Positions 1-8,982 of a DNA stretch of 24,192 nt are shown in pieces. The DNA comes from Azolla pinnata (lineage: Eukaryota; Streptophyta; Polypodiopsida; Salviniales; Salviniaceae): contig JBBBWG010008447.1 of NCBI GenBank assembly GCA_037176905.1, positions 1 to 24,192 on the forward strand, written 5' to 3'. The notes beneath the pieces are model-generated. The model searched no databases. It was given only the letters and a program-made list of their open reading frames with translations, and was not told the DNA's origin. The position numbers and the translations under genes are program-made. Position 1 is the first letter of the stretch. Each line of letters starts with the position of its first letter.

Positions 1-332
1 ACGACTCCCCGTTTTCCCGTAAACCCGAATTCCCGACTGTCTTATTTTCCGTAAAATTACGTAATTACGGCTTCGCCTTAATTCCGTAAATCCCGGCCAA
101 CACTGTCCCACGGGCGTGCCATAGTGTTGGCCGGTTATTACGGAATTACGACGAAGTCGTAAATTCGTAATATCACGAAATAAGACCCAGTCGGAAAATC
201 GGAAAATCAGAGAGTTACGTGGAGATCTGAACTGACATGATGTACATAGGGACTGGATGATCCGAAAGGGTGCCAAGGTTATATATAAGGCCATGAGGTC
301 TGTCTTGTACAGAGTCCGAAAAATAGCCGAAA
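1..332 (+). mobile_element. LTR fragment of a decayed LTR retrotransposon (family E), left edge outside window
   Basis: This stretch matches, in the opposite orientation, the sequence at about 11060-11400. Shared blocks include the gtgccatagtgttggccgg segment, a ggagatc(c/t)gaac(c/t)gac segment, a TATA-like tatataa followed by ggccatg or agccatg, and an agtccg...atag.ccga segment. A TATA box about 50 bases before the point where similarity fades is what an LTR U3-R region would show. No coding sequence of this element lies beside it here. It abuts the minus-strand gypsy remnant that starts near 407. The junction carries a repeated ATTTGTTCATGGG motif (338 and 408) flanking about 70 bases. The call as LTR rests on the second copy and the TATA box, not on a defined TG...CA pair. 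Confidence 0.5.
46..180. repeat. Long imperfect inverted repeat (hairpin) in the family E LTR
   Basis: Two arms of about 57-58 bases (46-103 and 124-180) are reverse complements with only a handful of mismatches and one indel. They are separated by a 20-base spacer (104-123). The inner stem ccggccaacac/gtgttggccgg is perfect. The related copy near 11290-11400 keeps the right arm and spacer well but only a weak left arm. Confidence 0.85.
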
Positions 333-406
333 GCAGGATTTGTTCATGGGCAAGATTTGTTTCACGATTGGCCGAAGCTCCTCTATCATGAACAAGACAG
401 ACTCCT

Positions 407-1220
407 CTATTTGTTCATGGGTAAGTTATCTTGCTGCTTAAACTCCTTATAGTGTCGAGATGACCTTGGCAATGTGGAGCAAGATGCACAGTTGGGACCA
501 AGGTGGGCGAAGACATCCTTCGCAAAATCGTCAGAGTGAAGGTGTTGTCTAATAATATCAAGAAGACTTGAATCCAGTGGTGCATTAGAAATTGTTGTTG
601 CTTGTAGTTTTGCTGGACCACGGAGAACTTGCTTTTGATTGACAAAAGCTGGGTCTCCAAGGCGAGGTGCCAAATATGAGTGCCAAGATAGAGAACCTGC
701 TTGCCCATGTTGTTTCCCTGGCCGGAAAATGATCTTGAAATCAAAGCGAGTTAAAAATTGCGCTCATCGAGCTTGTCGCCTATTCAACACTCGAGCCGTC
801 TAGAAATATGTAAGATTTTTGTGGTCGCTATAAATGAGGATTTGATGAGACAAACCGTCTAAGAAATGTTGTCATTGCGCAAAAGAGTCGACCACAGCTA
901 GTAACTGTTTGTCGCACCTCGTAGTTGATCTCCGTAGCATTAAATTTTCTTGAGTAAAATGCGACTGGATGTAACTCCCCATCTTCCCCTGGCTGTGATA
1001 GGATACTCCCCAATGCAAAGTCGGATGCATTTGCCTCGATGGTAAAGGGCTTCGTTGGATTAACATGAGCTAAGACAAGAGTTGATGTGAATGCCTCTTT
1101 TAGCTTAGTAAGCTTCAGGAGTCCATACAAAGGCTTGATTTTTCTTGGTGAGTTGAGTGAGCAGTAATACAATCTTTGAATAATTCCTGATGAACTTGCA
1201 ATAGAAGTTGGCAAATCCAA
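407..1220 (-). pseudogene. Gypsy G1 RNase H and linker to integrase
   Basis: Translation on the minus strand gives the hallmark gypsy RNase H block: PFTIEANASDFALGSILSQ, then GEDGELHPVAFYSRKF and NYEVR near 1050-900, and FRPGKQHGQA-like sequence near 730-700. The 88-residue segment at 407-673 (RLGDPAFVNQKQVL, then AKLQATT and FAKDVFAHLGPN) is the usual linker before the integrase zinc finger. It ends at a TAG just after DNLPMNK, and the integrase is absent. At least two frameshifts separate 828-1220 from 407-744. The frame continues on the other side of the nested solo LTR. Confidence 0.8.
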
Positions 1221-1229
1221 GGAAACATT

Positions 1230-2290
1230 GGATCTTGCGGACGGAACTTGGAGTTTGTCATTCCACTATGGTTTGAACTCTCGCTGGATCCATGAAGATA
1301 CCTTTGGATTAACATGGTGTAACCCAGGAACTCGACTTCTTTGCAATCAAAACTGCACTTCTCAAGTTTGGCATAAAGACCATATGTTGTCTAGAGATTG
1401 TATGTTAGTGATCTATAAGTGTATAGAGTCTAATCGTGTTGTAATTGCGTTGTCAAGTGTGTGTATATGCACACAATCATATTATGTGTATGTGTTGATG
1501 TCTCGTGCCTTAGAGAGTGTGTGTGTCTGTGTGTGAAAGGATTGAAGGGTATGCCCCTCTTCACATCTCATTGTAATGGCAAGACTTGTAATTATAAAAA
1601 CCCCATAAGGGTGGAATGGAAGGACAAGAAGTTTCTCTCTCTAACTTCCCTCTCCCTCTCTCTTGCACGTTCCATCCATCTCTCTCACCCTCTCACGTTC
1701 AACCCCCCTTGGGCGGGGGGTGGAGCCACTCTAGGCTCTACCCCCCACCCCACAACACCATACTCTCTTAAGCGTTCGAGTACTTTCCGCACATGTATAT
1801 CATGTTCCACTTGTGTTTTAGAGTAAATCAACAGATCATCTAAATAGATGATGAGGAAGATATCCAGAAAATCTCAGAAAATATCATTTGCCATATGTTG
1901 AAAGACGGTGGGAGCATTTGTAAGGTATACTCGAAATTCCCATATCGAGTGCAAAATGCAGTCTTCCACTCATCCCCCGATCGACGTAGATCAATTTTGG
2001 TAAAATGCTTTGCACCACCAATGCGCTCTAAAAGACTAGGAATTAAAGGTAGAGCATACCTATTTCTTATTTTGATTTTATATAATCCTCGATATTCCAC
2101 GACCAAACGAAGGGAGCCGTCCTTTTTCTTCACGAAAAAAATAGGAGCACTAGCTAGAGACTTTGAATGTCGAATAAGCCCGCTTGCAAGATTCTCTGCA
2201 ATGTATGCTCAAAGAACCTCAAGCTCCGTTAGTGACAAATTGTAGATCAACTGTTAGACCCATGGTGGCTCTTTTCCTGGTTGGAGATCA
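1230..2290 (-). pseudogene. Gypsy G1 reverse transcriptase, interrupted
   Basis: On the minus strand the recognisable RT blocks are [14 protein letters not shown] near 2130-2090, [19 protein letters not shown] near 2060-2005, GDEWKTAF near 1980, the catalytic YLDD at 1835-1846, then [13 protein letters not shown] up to 1763. After the inserted solo LTR it resumes as LYAKLEKCSFDCKEVEFLGY (1384-1323). About ten residues that normally follow KIDLR are missing, and there are further frameshifts. The sequence resumes exactly across the insert, which shows RT was contiguous before the solo LTR's parent element inserted. No functional enzyme is possible. Confidence 0.82.
1385..1757 (+). mobile_element. 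Solo LTR (373 bp) with 5-bp target duplication, nested in gypsy G1
   Basis: The insert starts TGTTGT and ends ACAACA, a standard TG...CA inverted terminus. It is flanked by the 5-bp direct repeat CCATA (1380-1384 and 1758-1762). Removing the insert plus one repeat rejoins the gypsy RT frame from [13 protein letters not shown] to LYAKLEKCSF, which fixes both edges. A TATA box (tataaaaa, about 1593-1600) gives a likely plus orientation. It also carries a (TG)n run near 1519-1535 and a pyrimidine-rich tract after the TATA box. There is no internal coding region, so it is a solo LTR left by LTR-LTR recombination. The TGTTG/CAACA ends and 5-bp duplication suit a Ty1/copia-type parent. Confidence 0.9.
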
Positions 2291-3251
2291 ATGGGATAAT
2301 CGTATGGCCAATGTTTTCAGAAGTACACCAGCTTTGGCTTTGTCGAAGACATCAACATATTCTTGATATTTTTTTGGAATGTAGATCTTTGACATCCCTT
2401 GAGTGTCACTAGAAGGTGCAATTGATACAGTAAATAAAACAAAATCTTCTTTTGCTCCCATTTCCCATAGTTGTTGTAGGGTGATGCTTGAAATCTGAAG
2501 AGAAATCACTTGTTTGGTAGAGGGTGAGTTGGTAACACTATTGCTCAGATAATAGTTTCTATGAGGGACTTTGTATCTTCTGGGAAAGTAAGAAGTAAAT
2601 CTTTTACATCTCCGCGGAAACCCCAATGAAATTGCTCCATGAGGGGTTATTTGTCCCAAGGAATATCACTTGTAATGAGACGAAAATTAGCTACATATGT
2701 TGAAGCTGGTTGATCCCCTTGTCGTAGTGTGCGACTCTTATTGATTGTCGTTCTTACAATATCCGTGTCTCTGAAGCAAGCCTTAAACTTTGTGATAAAT
2801 TTCTCAAAGTTTTTGAGTAGTGGGGAATTTGCTTCTAGCAATGGAGCAAACCATGACAATGTTGTGCCAGTCAATAAAGTGCCCACTAACCCCACTCAAG
2901 ATGAATCTGTTCGATATCGTGTGGGATGCATCTGAATTACCAACTGCACTTGATTAATAAAACCTTGAAATTGTGCTCTTAAACGATCAAATTTAGCTGG
3001 AAGGCTGATTTTGGGCTCCTTTTGAACTCCTTGGCCTTCAACTTTTACTTGTTGTAAAGCTGCTATTGTCGATTCCAATTGTTGAACTCTTCGTGTAAAG
3101 TCTTCGTGGATTTGTTGTTTCTCTACAGAAACCTTCTCTAGATCTTCAAGGAGTCGTTGATTCTCTAGCTCCAATGCTGCAAACTTTTCTTTGAGATTCT
3201 CTATCTTTGCAACAAGGGCAAAAGGTATTCTTGTGGGTTGCCAGCAACCAT
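2290..3251 (-). pseudogene. Gypsy G1 gag and pre-RT segment
   Basis: The gag start is the ATG at 3251-3249 (MVAGNPQEYLLPLLQ). A one-base frameshift follows near 3204. A charged coiled-coil-like segment (ELENQRLLEDLEKVSVEKQQ) then leads to the retrotransposon gag core with WFAPLLEAN, KFKACF.D and TYVANFRLIT motifs (2895-2647). An in-frame stop after PWDK is followed by MEQFHWGFRGDVKDLLLTF. The segment 2530-2290 (EDFVLFTVSIAPSS, then IPKKYQEYVDVFDKAKA) is the stretch between protease and RT in gypsy polyproteins. No CCHC knuckle and no DSG/DTG protease site are seen between these blocks, so a deletion of several hundred bases is likely. Confidence 0.78.
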
Positions 3252-3301
3252 GGGTGATTATTAGTGTGGAAGAGGATAAAGAGAAGAAGTTCGAATCAAA
3301 C

Positions 3302-3760
3302 TATCAGAACCAAGCAAGAGATTGAATGATTGAAGAAAGATATAAGAGAAGAGAAGAAGAGAGGAGAATGGATTGATAAAAGAATAATGAGTTTATTAGA
3401 ATAGAATGAGTACAAAGAGGAGTTAGATACAAGAAAGGCTTGATGCTAAAGACTGGTGTTGATTCGAACTGATTTGTTGTGATATATATGTCTCTATTTT
3501 TAGGATTAGCGTAAAGATTTCTAGAAGGTTCTAGAATTTTTATTCCTAGAATATTCTAAGATACTCTAGAAGGTACTAGAATGTTCTAGAAAGTTCTAGA
3601 GTTTTCTTTGAATATAATAATATTCACTATATCATGAAAAATGAGTGTTTAACATTTTATGTCATGATCAGTTACTTCAATGGTTAAACTTTCTCCTTAT
3701 ATAGCATGAGATCTTGGGTTCAAATCCAGGGGAATCAATTTTCACTAATTCTTTACACCC
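3302..3760 (-). mobile_element. 5' LTR of gypsy G1
   Basis: The reverse complement of this stretch aligns with the plus-strand LTR at 4701-5102. Shared blocks include ttgaac...agatct, accattga.gtaac, repeated ctagaa.ttctag motifs, an aaatagaga TATA-region segment, tatctaactcctc, and a polypyrimidine tail ending ttctgaya. The inner boundary at 3302 (...tgata on the minus strand) matches tgaca at the end of the G2 LTR. The outer boundary near 3760 is approximate. A convincing primer-binding site next to it is not preserved. Confidence 0.7.
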
Positions 3761-3794
3761 ATTTACTAAGATCACACATTTTTTTGCCTAGCAA

Positions 3795-4700
3795 AAAGAG
3801 CATCGGTACTCAAGAAACAACAAATATCATTATGCGTGAAGTATGGTCTTCCAGACAACATAATTAGTAATCTTGGTCCACAATTTATCTCACTTTTGGA
3901 AGAACTTATGTGGCGGGCTGCGATTCTCCTGCAAACTCTCTTCAACATATCATCCTAAACGCATGCCCAAACAGAGTGCACAAATCAAACACTTGAGCAG
4001 TATCTTCGATGCTTAATCAGTTATTAACAAGATAATTAGAGTTAGACTTTTCTATGCCTACACTAACAACCATTCTCGATGGTGTCTCTTCGACATTCTA
4101 ATGATCTCACCAGCCCTAGTGCAGTAGAGCAGCTCTACCGACCATAACACTTACAGTCTGAGTTGTCTTTCACATCTTTAGAATGTTGAACCCCAAAATA
4201 AGGCCCAAGTATATCGACATTGTCTTCTGTCTCAATTCAAGATTGGTCGAGTATGGTTGTTACTTTGGCACATCAGACTACTCGACCATTAGATAAATTA
4301 GATTATCAATGTTTACATCGTTTTGTCATCACAAAACGAATTAATGATATAACATTTGATTTTGATCTTCCTGCAAATTTGCGGCTTCATCCAATCTTTC
4401 ACAACTCTCTTTGGAACCTTGTCACATCATCTCGATTCTTAATCATGTGCTGTCGTCGCCTCCTCTCCAACATGTTGACGATCTGAAGTACGAGGTAGCC
4501 TCCATTCTCGATTTTAAGACTGTGTTGCAATAAGTTATATTATCTTGTTGATTGACTAGGCTATACCCAGAGACATCGCATATGGGATCCCGTCAATAAT
4601 TATCAAGCTCTTATTGACGACTTCAATTGTCGTTATCCTAACAAACCCGGCCCTACATTGTTCAAAACTCCTTCTACTCATCATTCTTCAAGAAAAGATA
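3795..4700 (+). pseudogene. Gypsy integrase core and chromodomain remnant (G2)
   Basis: On the plus strand, after a frameshift near 3840, one reads YGLPDNIISNLGPQFIS and then LEQYLRCLI from the integrase catalytic core. Further on come KLDYQCLHRF, INDITFDFDLPANLRLHP and IFHNSL (4290-4420), the C-terminal integrase region. The chromodomain follows: YEVASILD, then LGYTQRHRIWDPV and YQALIDDFNCRYPNKPGP (4490-4660). Many stops and frameshifts interrupt it. Chromodomains here target insertion to marked chromatin in living members of the family. The integrase N-terminus and everything upstream are missing on this strand. It ends in a purine stretch (aagaaaagatag) that acts as the polypurine tract beside the LTR at 4701. 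Confidence 0.82.
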
Positions 4701-5102
4701 GTGTCATAAATCCATCAACATTGTGTTTCACCTAGACTTGAACAAAAGATCTTGTACTAGATAATCCGAAGCTTGACCATTGAGGTAACCAATCATAAAT
4801 AAAATAGTAAGGGTTACTTTTAGACATTTCTAGAACATCCTAGAATATTTTAGGTCTAAAACATTCTAGAATATATTGTAGAAATCTCTATGCTATTCTA
4901 TAGAAAACTATAAATAGAGAATCATATCAAATTAGTTTAAATTGACACTAGTTTTAAGTTACAAGCCTATCCTATATCTAACTCCTCATACTTATTCTAT
5001 TTTAATAAACCCATTATTCTCTTATCAATCTATTGTCCTCTCTTCTTCTATTGTTTTTAAATATCTTCTTTCAATTGTTCAAATGCTTGTTGTGTTCTGA
5101 CA
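4701..5102 (+). mobile_element. 3' LTR of gypsy G2 (402 bp)
   Basis: It begins TGTCA right after the purine-rich aagaaaagatag and ends TGACA, giving a 5-bp terminal inverted repeat. It has a TATA-like ctataaatagag near 4908, several ctagaa/ttctag motifs and a pyrimidine-rich 3' part. It aligns along its length with the minus-strand LTR at 3302-3760 at roughly 70% by eye, so the two belong to one family in opposite orientation. Confidence 0.78.
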
Positions 5103-5145
5103 TTATGTATGATAATACTTTAGACAATCAACATAGTACCATCTA

Positions 5146-5277
5146 AAGTTTGCGAAAATATGGTTCGGACCTTGCATCGTCAAAAAGGTATACGACAATT
5201 CTACATACAAGCTAAGTGAGCTGGATGAGACTCTACTCCAAATTTTGATACCAGGAAAAAGAATCAAAAAGAAATGA
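5146..5277 (+). pseudogene. Gypsy integrase C-terminal fragment, second lineage
   Basis: An uninterrupted 43-codon frame ending at TGA (5275-5277) reads KFAKIWFGPCIVKKVYDN, then TYKLSELDE and IPGKRIKK. The pattern W.GP..VKKVY.N..Y.L.......I.PVNG.RLKK is the beta-barrel tail of gypsy integrases without a chromodomain, as in the Athila/Tat side of the family. It starts only 44 bases after the G2 LTR, so it is a separate broken element. It has the same orientation as the PPT and LTR-like sequence that follow. Confidence 0.6.
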
Positions 5278-5332
5278 CTCCAGGCCTAATTTGCATGATA
5301 AAAAAAACGTTTTGGTACTTGCCGGAGGATGT

Positions 5333-5757
5333 GCAGGTGGAGAGGGGGTGGATGTCTTGAAGTAGATAAACTTCATGGTAAAACTAATCAAAAAATAAAT
5401 TTTCAATATCACTTGATCTTGTACATATAATAGATTGTATAAATAAAATTTAAATTTTACATGTATATAAATAAGCTAGACTAGGAGTCTAGAGAATCAG
5501 TGAATTACAGTCTAGAGAGGAAGAGACAAAGAGTTGGAGGAGGCTTGATTCAACTCGCCTTCTTGCTACATAGAAGAGGAGAAAAGAATCTTCATCATAG
5601 GAATCTTGAGTGATTCAATGAGCGGAAGACCCACCCGAATAAACAAGAATCGGGAGTAACGTGCTTCAAGTTCTCTCGAGAATCAACTTCGGTGTAAACC
5701 ATCAAATTATAGAGTATCATGTCTGTTAAATCTTTATATCAGTCCATTTTTATTACA
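5333..5757 (+). mobile_element. Polypurine tract and probable 3' LTR of the 5146 gypsy fragment
   Basis: A purine-rich run (aggtggagagggggtgga, ending at 5352) is directly followed by TGTCTTGAAG, the arrangement expected at the start of a 3' LTR. A TATA-like tatataaataagc lies near 5465. Downstream it is purine- then pyrimidine-rich, and ttattaca near 5757 is a possible CA end. No second LTR is present, so the right edge is a guess. Confidence 0.45.
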
Positions 5758-5849
5758 ACGTCTACTTTAGCCTATCAATCTTTTTTATTAAAAATCACTC
5801 CTTGAAACGCCTTCTCTTCCGTCTCTAATCCCTGTGATTGCCTCATCAC

Positions 5850-6125
5850 TTGCATTTGATCTAGTGAGCTAGCTGCCTCACAACAATGTTGCGAAGAAGG
5901 CCATTTGATCTAGTGAGTGAGCTGCCGCACAACAGCATTTCCAAGAAGGCCTTAGCAGGAGCTGAAGGTGAGTGGACTAAGAGGTAACAATACGGCAGAA
6001 AAGCGCATGCACGCGTGGAGTGGAGAGCATTGCGAAGAAGGCCTTAGCAAAGGAGCTGAAGGCAAGTGGATTGAGAAGGAACAATACGATAGAAAAGCAC
6101 ATGCATGCCTGAAGTGCAGAGTGTG
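5850..6125. repeat. Two overlapping short tandem duplications
   Basis: The block catttgatctagtgag...gaaggcc occurs at about 5852 and 5901 (offset about 49). The block aagaaggccttagca...cagaaaagc.catgca.gc occurs at about 5943 and 6035 (offset 92), with a few differences between copies. Open frames on both strands here follow the duplication and match no family I recognise. Confidence 0.7.
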
Positions 6126-6223
6126 GGAAGGAACGTCAGCCACATTGCTAAAGGTGTGTTGGTGGAGACAACCAACTTAAAAAACTAGAGTTTGGGAACT
6201 TTGTGATCGAAACCCAAGGTCAC

Positions 6224-6490
6224 GGTTTCAAGTCTGCATTACCAAAACTTGCACGATAGGACATCCGTAAAAACAAAACGTATTTGTGGTTTCAAGTCCA
6301 TTTTACCAAAACTTGCGCGGTAGGACATGCAAAACCAAACGAGATCATGCTTTTAGGTCCGTGTTACCAAACGAGATCATGCTTTTGTCACTTAGCGACG
6401 CCTTCTAGTGGACGTCGCTAATTTAAAATTTTTTGGCAACACTTAGTGACATCATATCAATATATAAAAATTAGGGCATCACCACGGGCA
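6224..6490. repeat. Short direct repeats and TTAGCGACG inverted motif, probable CACTA subterminal sequence
   Basis: Direct repeats here are ggtttcaagtc..-ttaccaaaacttgc.cg.taggacat (about 6224 and 6289) and accaaacgagatcatgctttt (about 6334 and 6367). At about 6392-6421 a perfect 9-base inverted repeat, ttagcgacg/cgtcgctaa, surrounds a 12-base loop. A related cgtcgctaat motif closes the CACTA-type end at 8982. Clusters of such motifs are typical of CACTA subterminal regions. No CACTACAA terminus is visible on this side. Confidence 0.45.
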
Positions 6491-7530
6491 GAGATTTTCA
6501 AAATTTATGAATATGTATACGAATTAATATGGATGCATGTTTGCATGTACAATTACAAATGAATATGCATATATGTAATGCATCTAACAGAACTGATGAA
6601 TATGCATGTATACATGCATATCTAGATGTATATCTCGGTATATATGCATACACAACAGAATATGCAGGTATGCATGTATATTTGGATAAACACACATGTA
6701 TGCCTGCAAATGTAGATTAATGTCCATGTATGTATGCAAATATAGTGAATATGTATCTATGTACTCACATAGATGTGAATATGCATATAATGTAGGCATA
6801 TACAGCTGAATACTTATCATATATGTACCTATACACATGAGTATACATGTGTGTATACATGTATAGGTAAATATGCCTCATGCATGTAACAAAACATATT
6901 AATATACACAGGCATGTATGCATGCAGATATAGGAAAATATGCAAGTATGCATTCAGATACAGGTGAATATGCATGTGTGTATGCATATGCAAGTAAATA
7001 TGCATCATGCATGTAAAAATACAAATGACTATGCATATATGCATGTATATCTAGATGTATATGTATATGCATGTATATATGCATATACAGGAGTGTATGC
7101 AGATATGCATATATATTTGGATGAGTATGCATTGTATGTATGCGGATGCTAGTGAATGTGCATCTATTCTATGCATATACAGATAAATACTCATCATACA
7201 TGTACATATACAGATGAATATTGATCATACATCTACATATACACATGAATATGCATGTGAGTATGTATATACAGCTAATTATGTATCATGCACGTAGACA
7301 AACAAACGAGTATGCATGTATGCATGTATATCTAGATGTATATGTAGGTATGCATGCATATATAGGAGAATATGCAGGTATGCATGTATATTTGGATGAA
7401 TATACATCTATGCATGCAGATACAGGTGAATGTGCATGTAATGTATGTATATATAGATGAATATTGATCATAGATGTACATATACACAAGAATATGTAGG
7501 AATGCAACCATATACATGTAAATATGGTAC
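6490..7530. repeat. AT-rich tandem array built on ATGCATGTATAT-like units
   Basis: About 1 kb is made of degenerate units of roughly 25-30 bases of the type gaatatgcatgtatgcatgtatata. A larger pattern recurs: atctagatgtatat, then gaatatgcaggtatgcatgtatatttggat. Its atctagatgt start appears at 6620, 7049 and 7330, so a higher-order unit of variable length (429 and 281) exists. The array is dominated by alternating purine-pyrimidine steps and ATGCAT palindromes. All open frames inside, on both strands, are Tyr/His/Met/Cys-rich products of the repeat and should not be called genes. Confidence 0.9.
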
Positions 7531-8673
7531 ATGCACCGTGTCCTATAGGCATCTTGATTGTTATTCTTATCTTGTTATTAGCGATTGATATTTCCTCGAC
7601 TGTCAGACCCAAGGTGCCTTTGGATGCGCATAGGATCTCATCTGTAATGGATGATCATCGAGCAAAAATCTTTTATGCCTAAGATAAACCGTTTTTGTTT
7701 ATAGACTTACAACATGTAAATCTTAATCAATTGTCACATGAAAGGCATACTTTATATCCCTTTGACCCTAGACCTGAACAACCATACACAGGAAAGTCAT
7801 AAATAGTCCATGCTAGAATTCTGCATATGGTGACAAGTTGTTGGTCTTTCAATTTTGAGGTATCAACAACATTGATACCTTTACAAATTCTTAAGACCAT
7901 CTATTAGCGGGCTGAATATATATTTATATCTTTCACTTTTTTATTTGGGATTAATAAAGATAATATTAAGAGTTCCTTTTTTATTCCTAAATATGGTGGT
8001 AAATTATAATTTATTTTGATGACTAACCAAGTATACCATTTCGATGATTGCAGTTAAAATGAATTTGCTCCATTGAAACGTACTTACTGTAAGGTTTCTA
8101 GGTTCAATCTTAAACGCTAGCCACATTTGGTCTTTATTTTTAAGTGCAGGACTATCAGTTCAAGTTCTCATGACATCATCTTTACTAGCAGTAATAGAAT
8201 GATATTAATCTAGGTAGTTCACGAGTACTAAACATGTGCTCTATCCGTGGTCCTAATGGGAAGTGGCGTGATTAAAATGTACAAGCAATGCAACAAAATG
8301 TATCCAATATTTATATCCACTACATATAATCTTATACTTCATTATTAATAAATAATTAATTATCCATTTTTTAACCTATGCTCAACAACAAGTTGTTTAC
8401 ATCAAGGGCGTGTATCTCGACTTGGAAATGGAAGAATTAAGGGTTTTAAGGCGCAATTTGTACGTAAATGCTATTATTTAACGCACAATGTATGCATTAC
8501 CTAATAATTAACCTCTAATTTCAAAAGATTTTGATGTTTTCATATAGATGAAATACTATGGTCATGCTCCTACAGCTGATGAGCACAAATTAGCAACATA
8601 TACCGGCTATAAATTCATAACATCTCAATTTCGTTCACCAAACTTAGAGGTATTTTATTTTTTCTATGTAAAC
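7531..8673. other. AT-rich stretch without recognisable gene
   Basis: I see no long open frame and no conserved domain on either strand. It lies between the ATGCATG array and the CACTA-type right end. If the TTAGCGACG sequences at about 6390 and 8960 are the two sides of one element, this is the interior of a non-autonomous CACTA copy. It could equally be older unrelated sequence. Confidence 0.4.
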
Positions 8674-8841
8674 GTCGCTTAGTGGCACCCTAAATCTATT
8701 TTCTTTAGCTATTCCAAAATGTCGCTTAGTGGCACCCTAAATCTGTTTTCTTTAGCTATTCCAAAATGTCACTTAGTGGCACCCTAAATCTGTTTTCTTT
8801 AGCTATTCCAAAATGTCGCTTATTGGCACCCTAAATCTGCA
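8674..8841 (+). repeat. 47-bp tandem repeat, about 3.5 copies, CACTA subterminal
   Basis: Units start at 8674, 8721, 8768 and 8815, each beginning gtc(g/a)ctta(g/t)tggcaccctaaatct and continuing ttctttagctattccaaaat. Copies differ by only a few bases. Tandem subterminal repeats of this sort bind the element's own protein in En/Spm-type transposons. Here the role is inferred from position, about 140 bases inside the TTGTAGTG terminus. Confidence 0.9.
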
Positions 8842-8982
8842 CACTACTTCACTAAGCAACACCATAAAGATGTGTTTACTATGTCACTAATTTCATCATC
8901 AAGTGAAGTTCCAAAGCAACGCTGCTAGTGATAGCAACAACAACGAGTTTTGTCGTCGCTAATGGGTTGATCTGTTGTAGTG
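8842..8982 (+). mobile_element. Right terminus of a CACTA (En/Spm-type) DNA transposon
   Basis: The stretch ends gtcgtcgctaatgggttgat then ctgttgtagtg at 8982. Read inward from that edge, the reverse complement starts CACTACAACAG, the CACTA signature, followed by a TTAGCGACGAC subterminal motif. The next three bases are att, a candidate 3-bp target duplication. No transposase gene is visible. A matching left CACTACAA end was not found to the left, so the copy is truncated, rearranged or highly decayed at that side. Confidence 0.65.

Larger units (their letters stand above)
407..3760 (-). mobile_element. Ty3/gypsy chromovirus-like retrotransposon, 5' part, degenerate (G1)
   Basis: Read on the minus strand, the order is LTR (3760-3302), gag (3251 to about 2570), a short pre-RT segment (about 2530-2290), reverse transcriptase (about 2240-1230) and RNase H plus its C-terminal linker (about 1220-407). 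It then stops before the integrase zinc finger. The zinc knuckle and the protease active site are missing, so there is an internal deletion between gag and RT. Several frameshifts and in-frame stops break the reading frame. A solo LTR (1385-1757) is inserted inside RT. Pol order with RNase H after RT and integrase last is the Ty3/gypsy arrangement. The partner fragment on the plus strand (3795-5102) carries a chromodomain and a related LTR, so I place both in the chromovirus group. This is a dead copy. Confidence 0.85.

Noticed and set aside
1461..1826. 121-codon plus-strand open frame
   Set aside because: It lies mostly within the solo LTR and crosses its edge into gypsy RT. Its Ser/Leu-rich product is from the pyrimidine tract.
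3675..3730. tRNA-like A box (tggttaaact) and B box (gggttcaaatcc) suggesting a SINE
   Set aside because: The reverse complement of this stretch aligns with the start of the related gypsy LTR at about 4735-4790, so it is part of the LTR. No SINE edges or target duplications were found.
6498..7612. Many open frames of 60-108 codons on both strands
   Set aside because: They are Tyr/His/Met/Cys-rich translations of the ATGCATGTATAT tandem repeat, open in several frames at once, with no domain.
8674..8841. CRISPR-like regular repeat
   Set aside because: The 47-bp units are directly adjacent with no variable spacers, and the context is a plant transposon.
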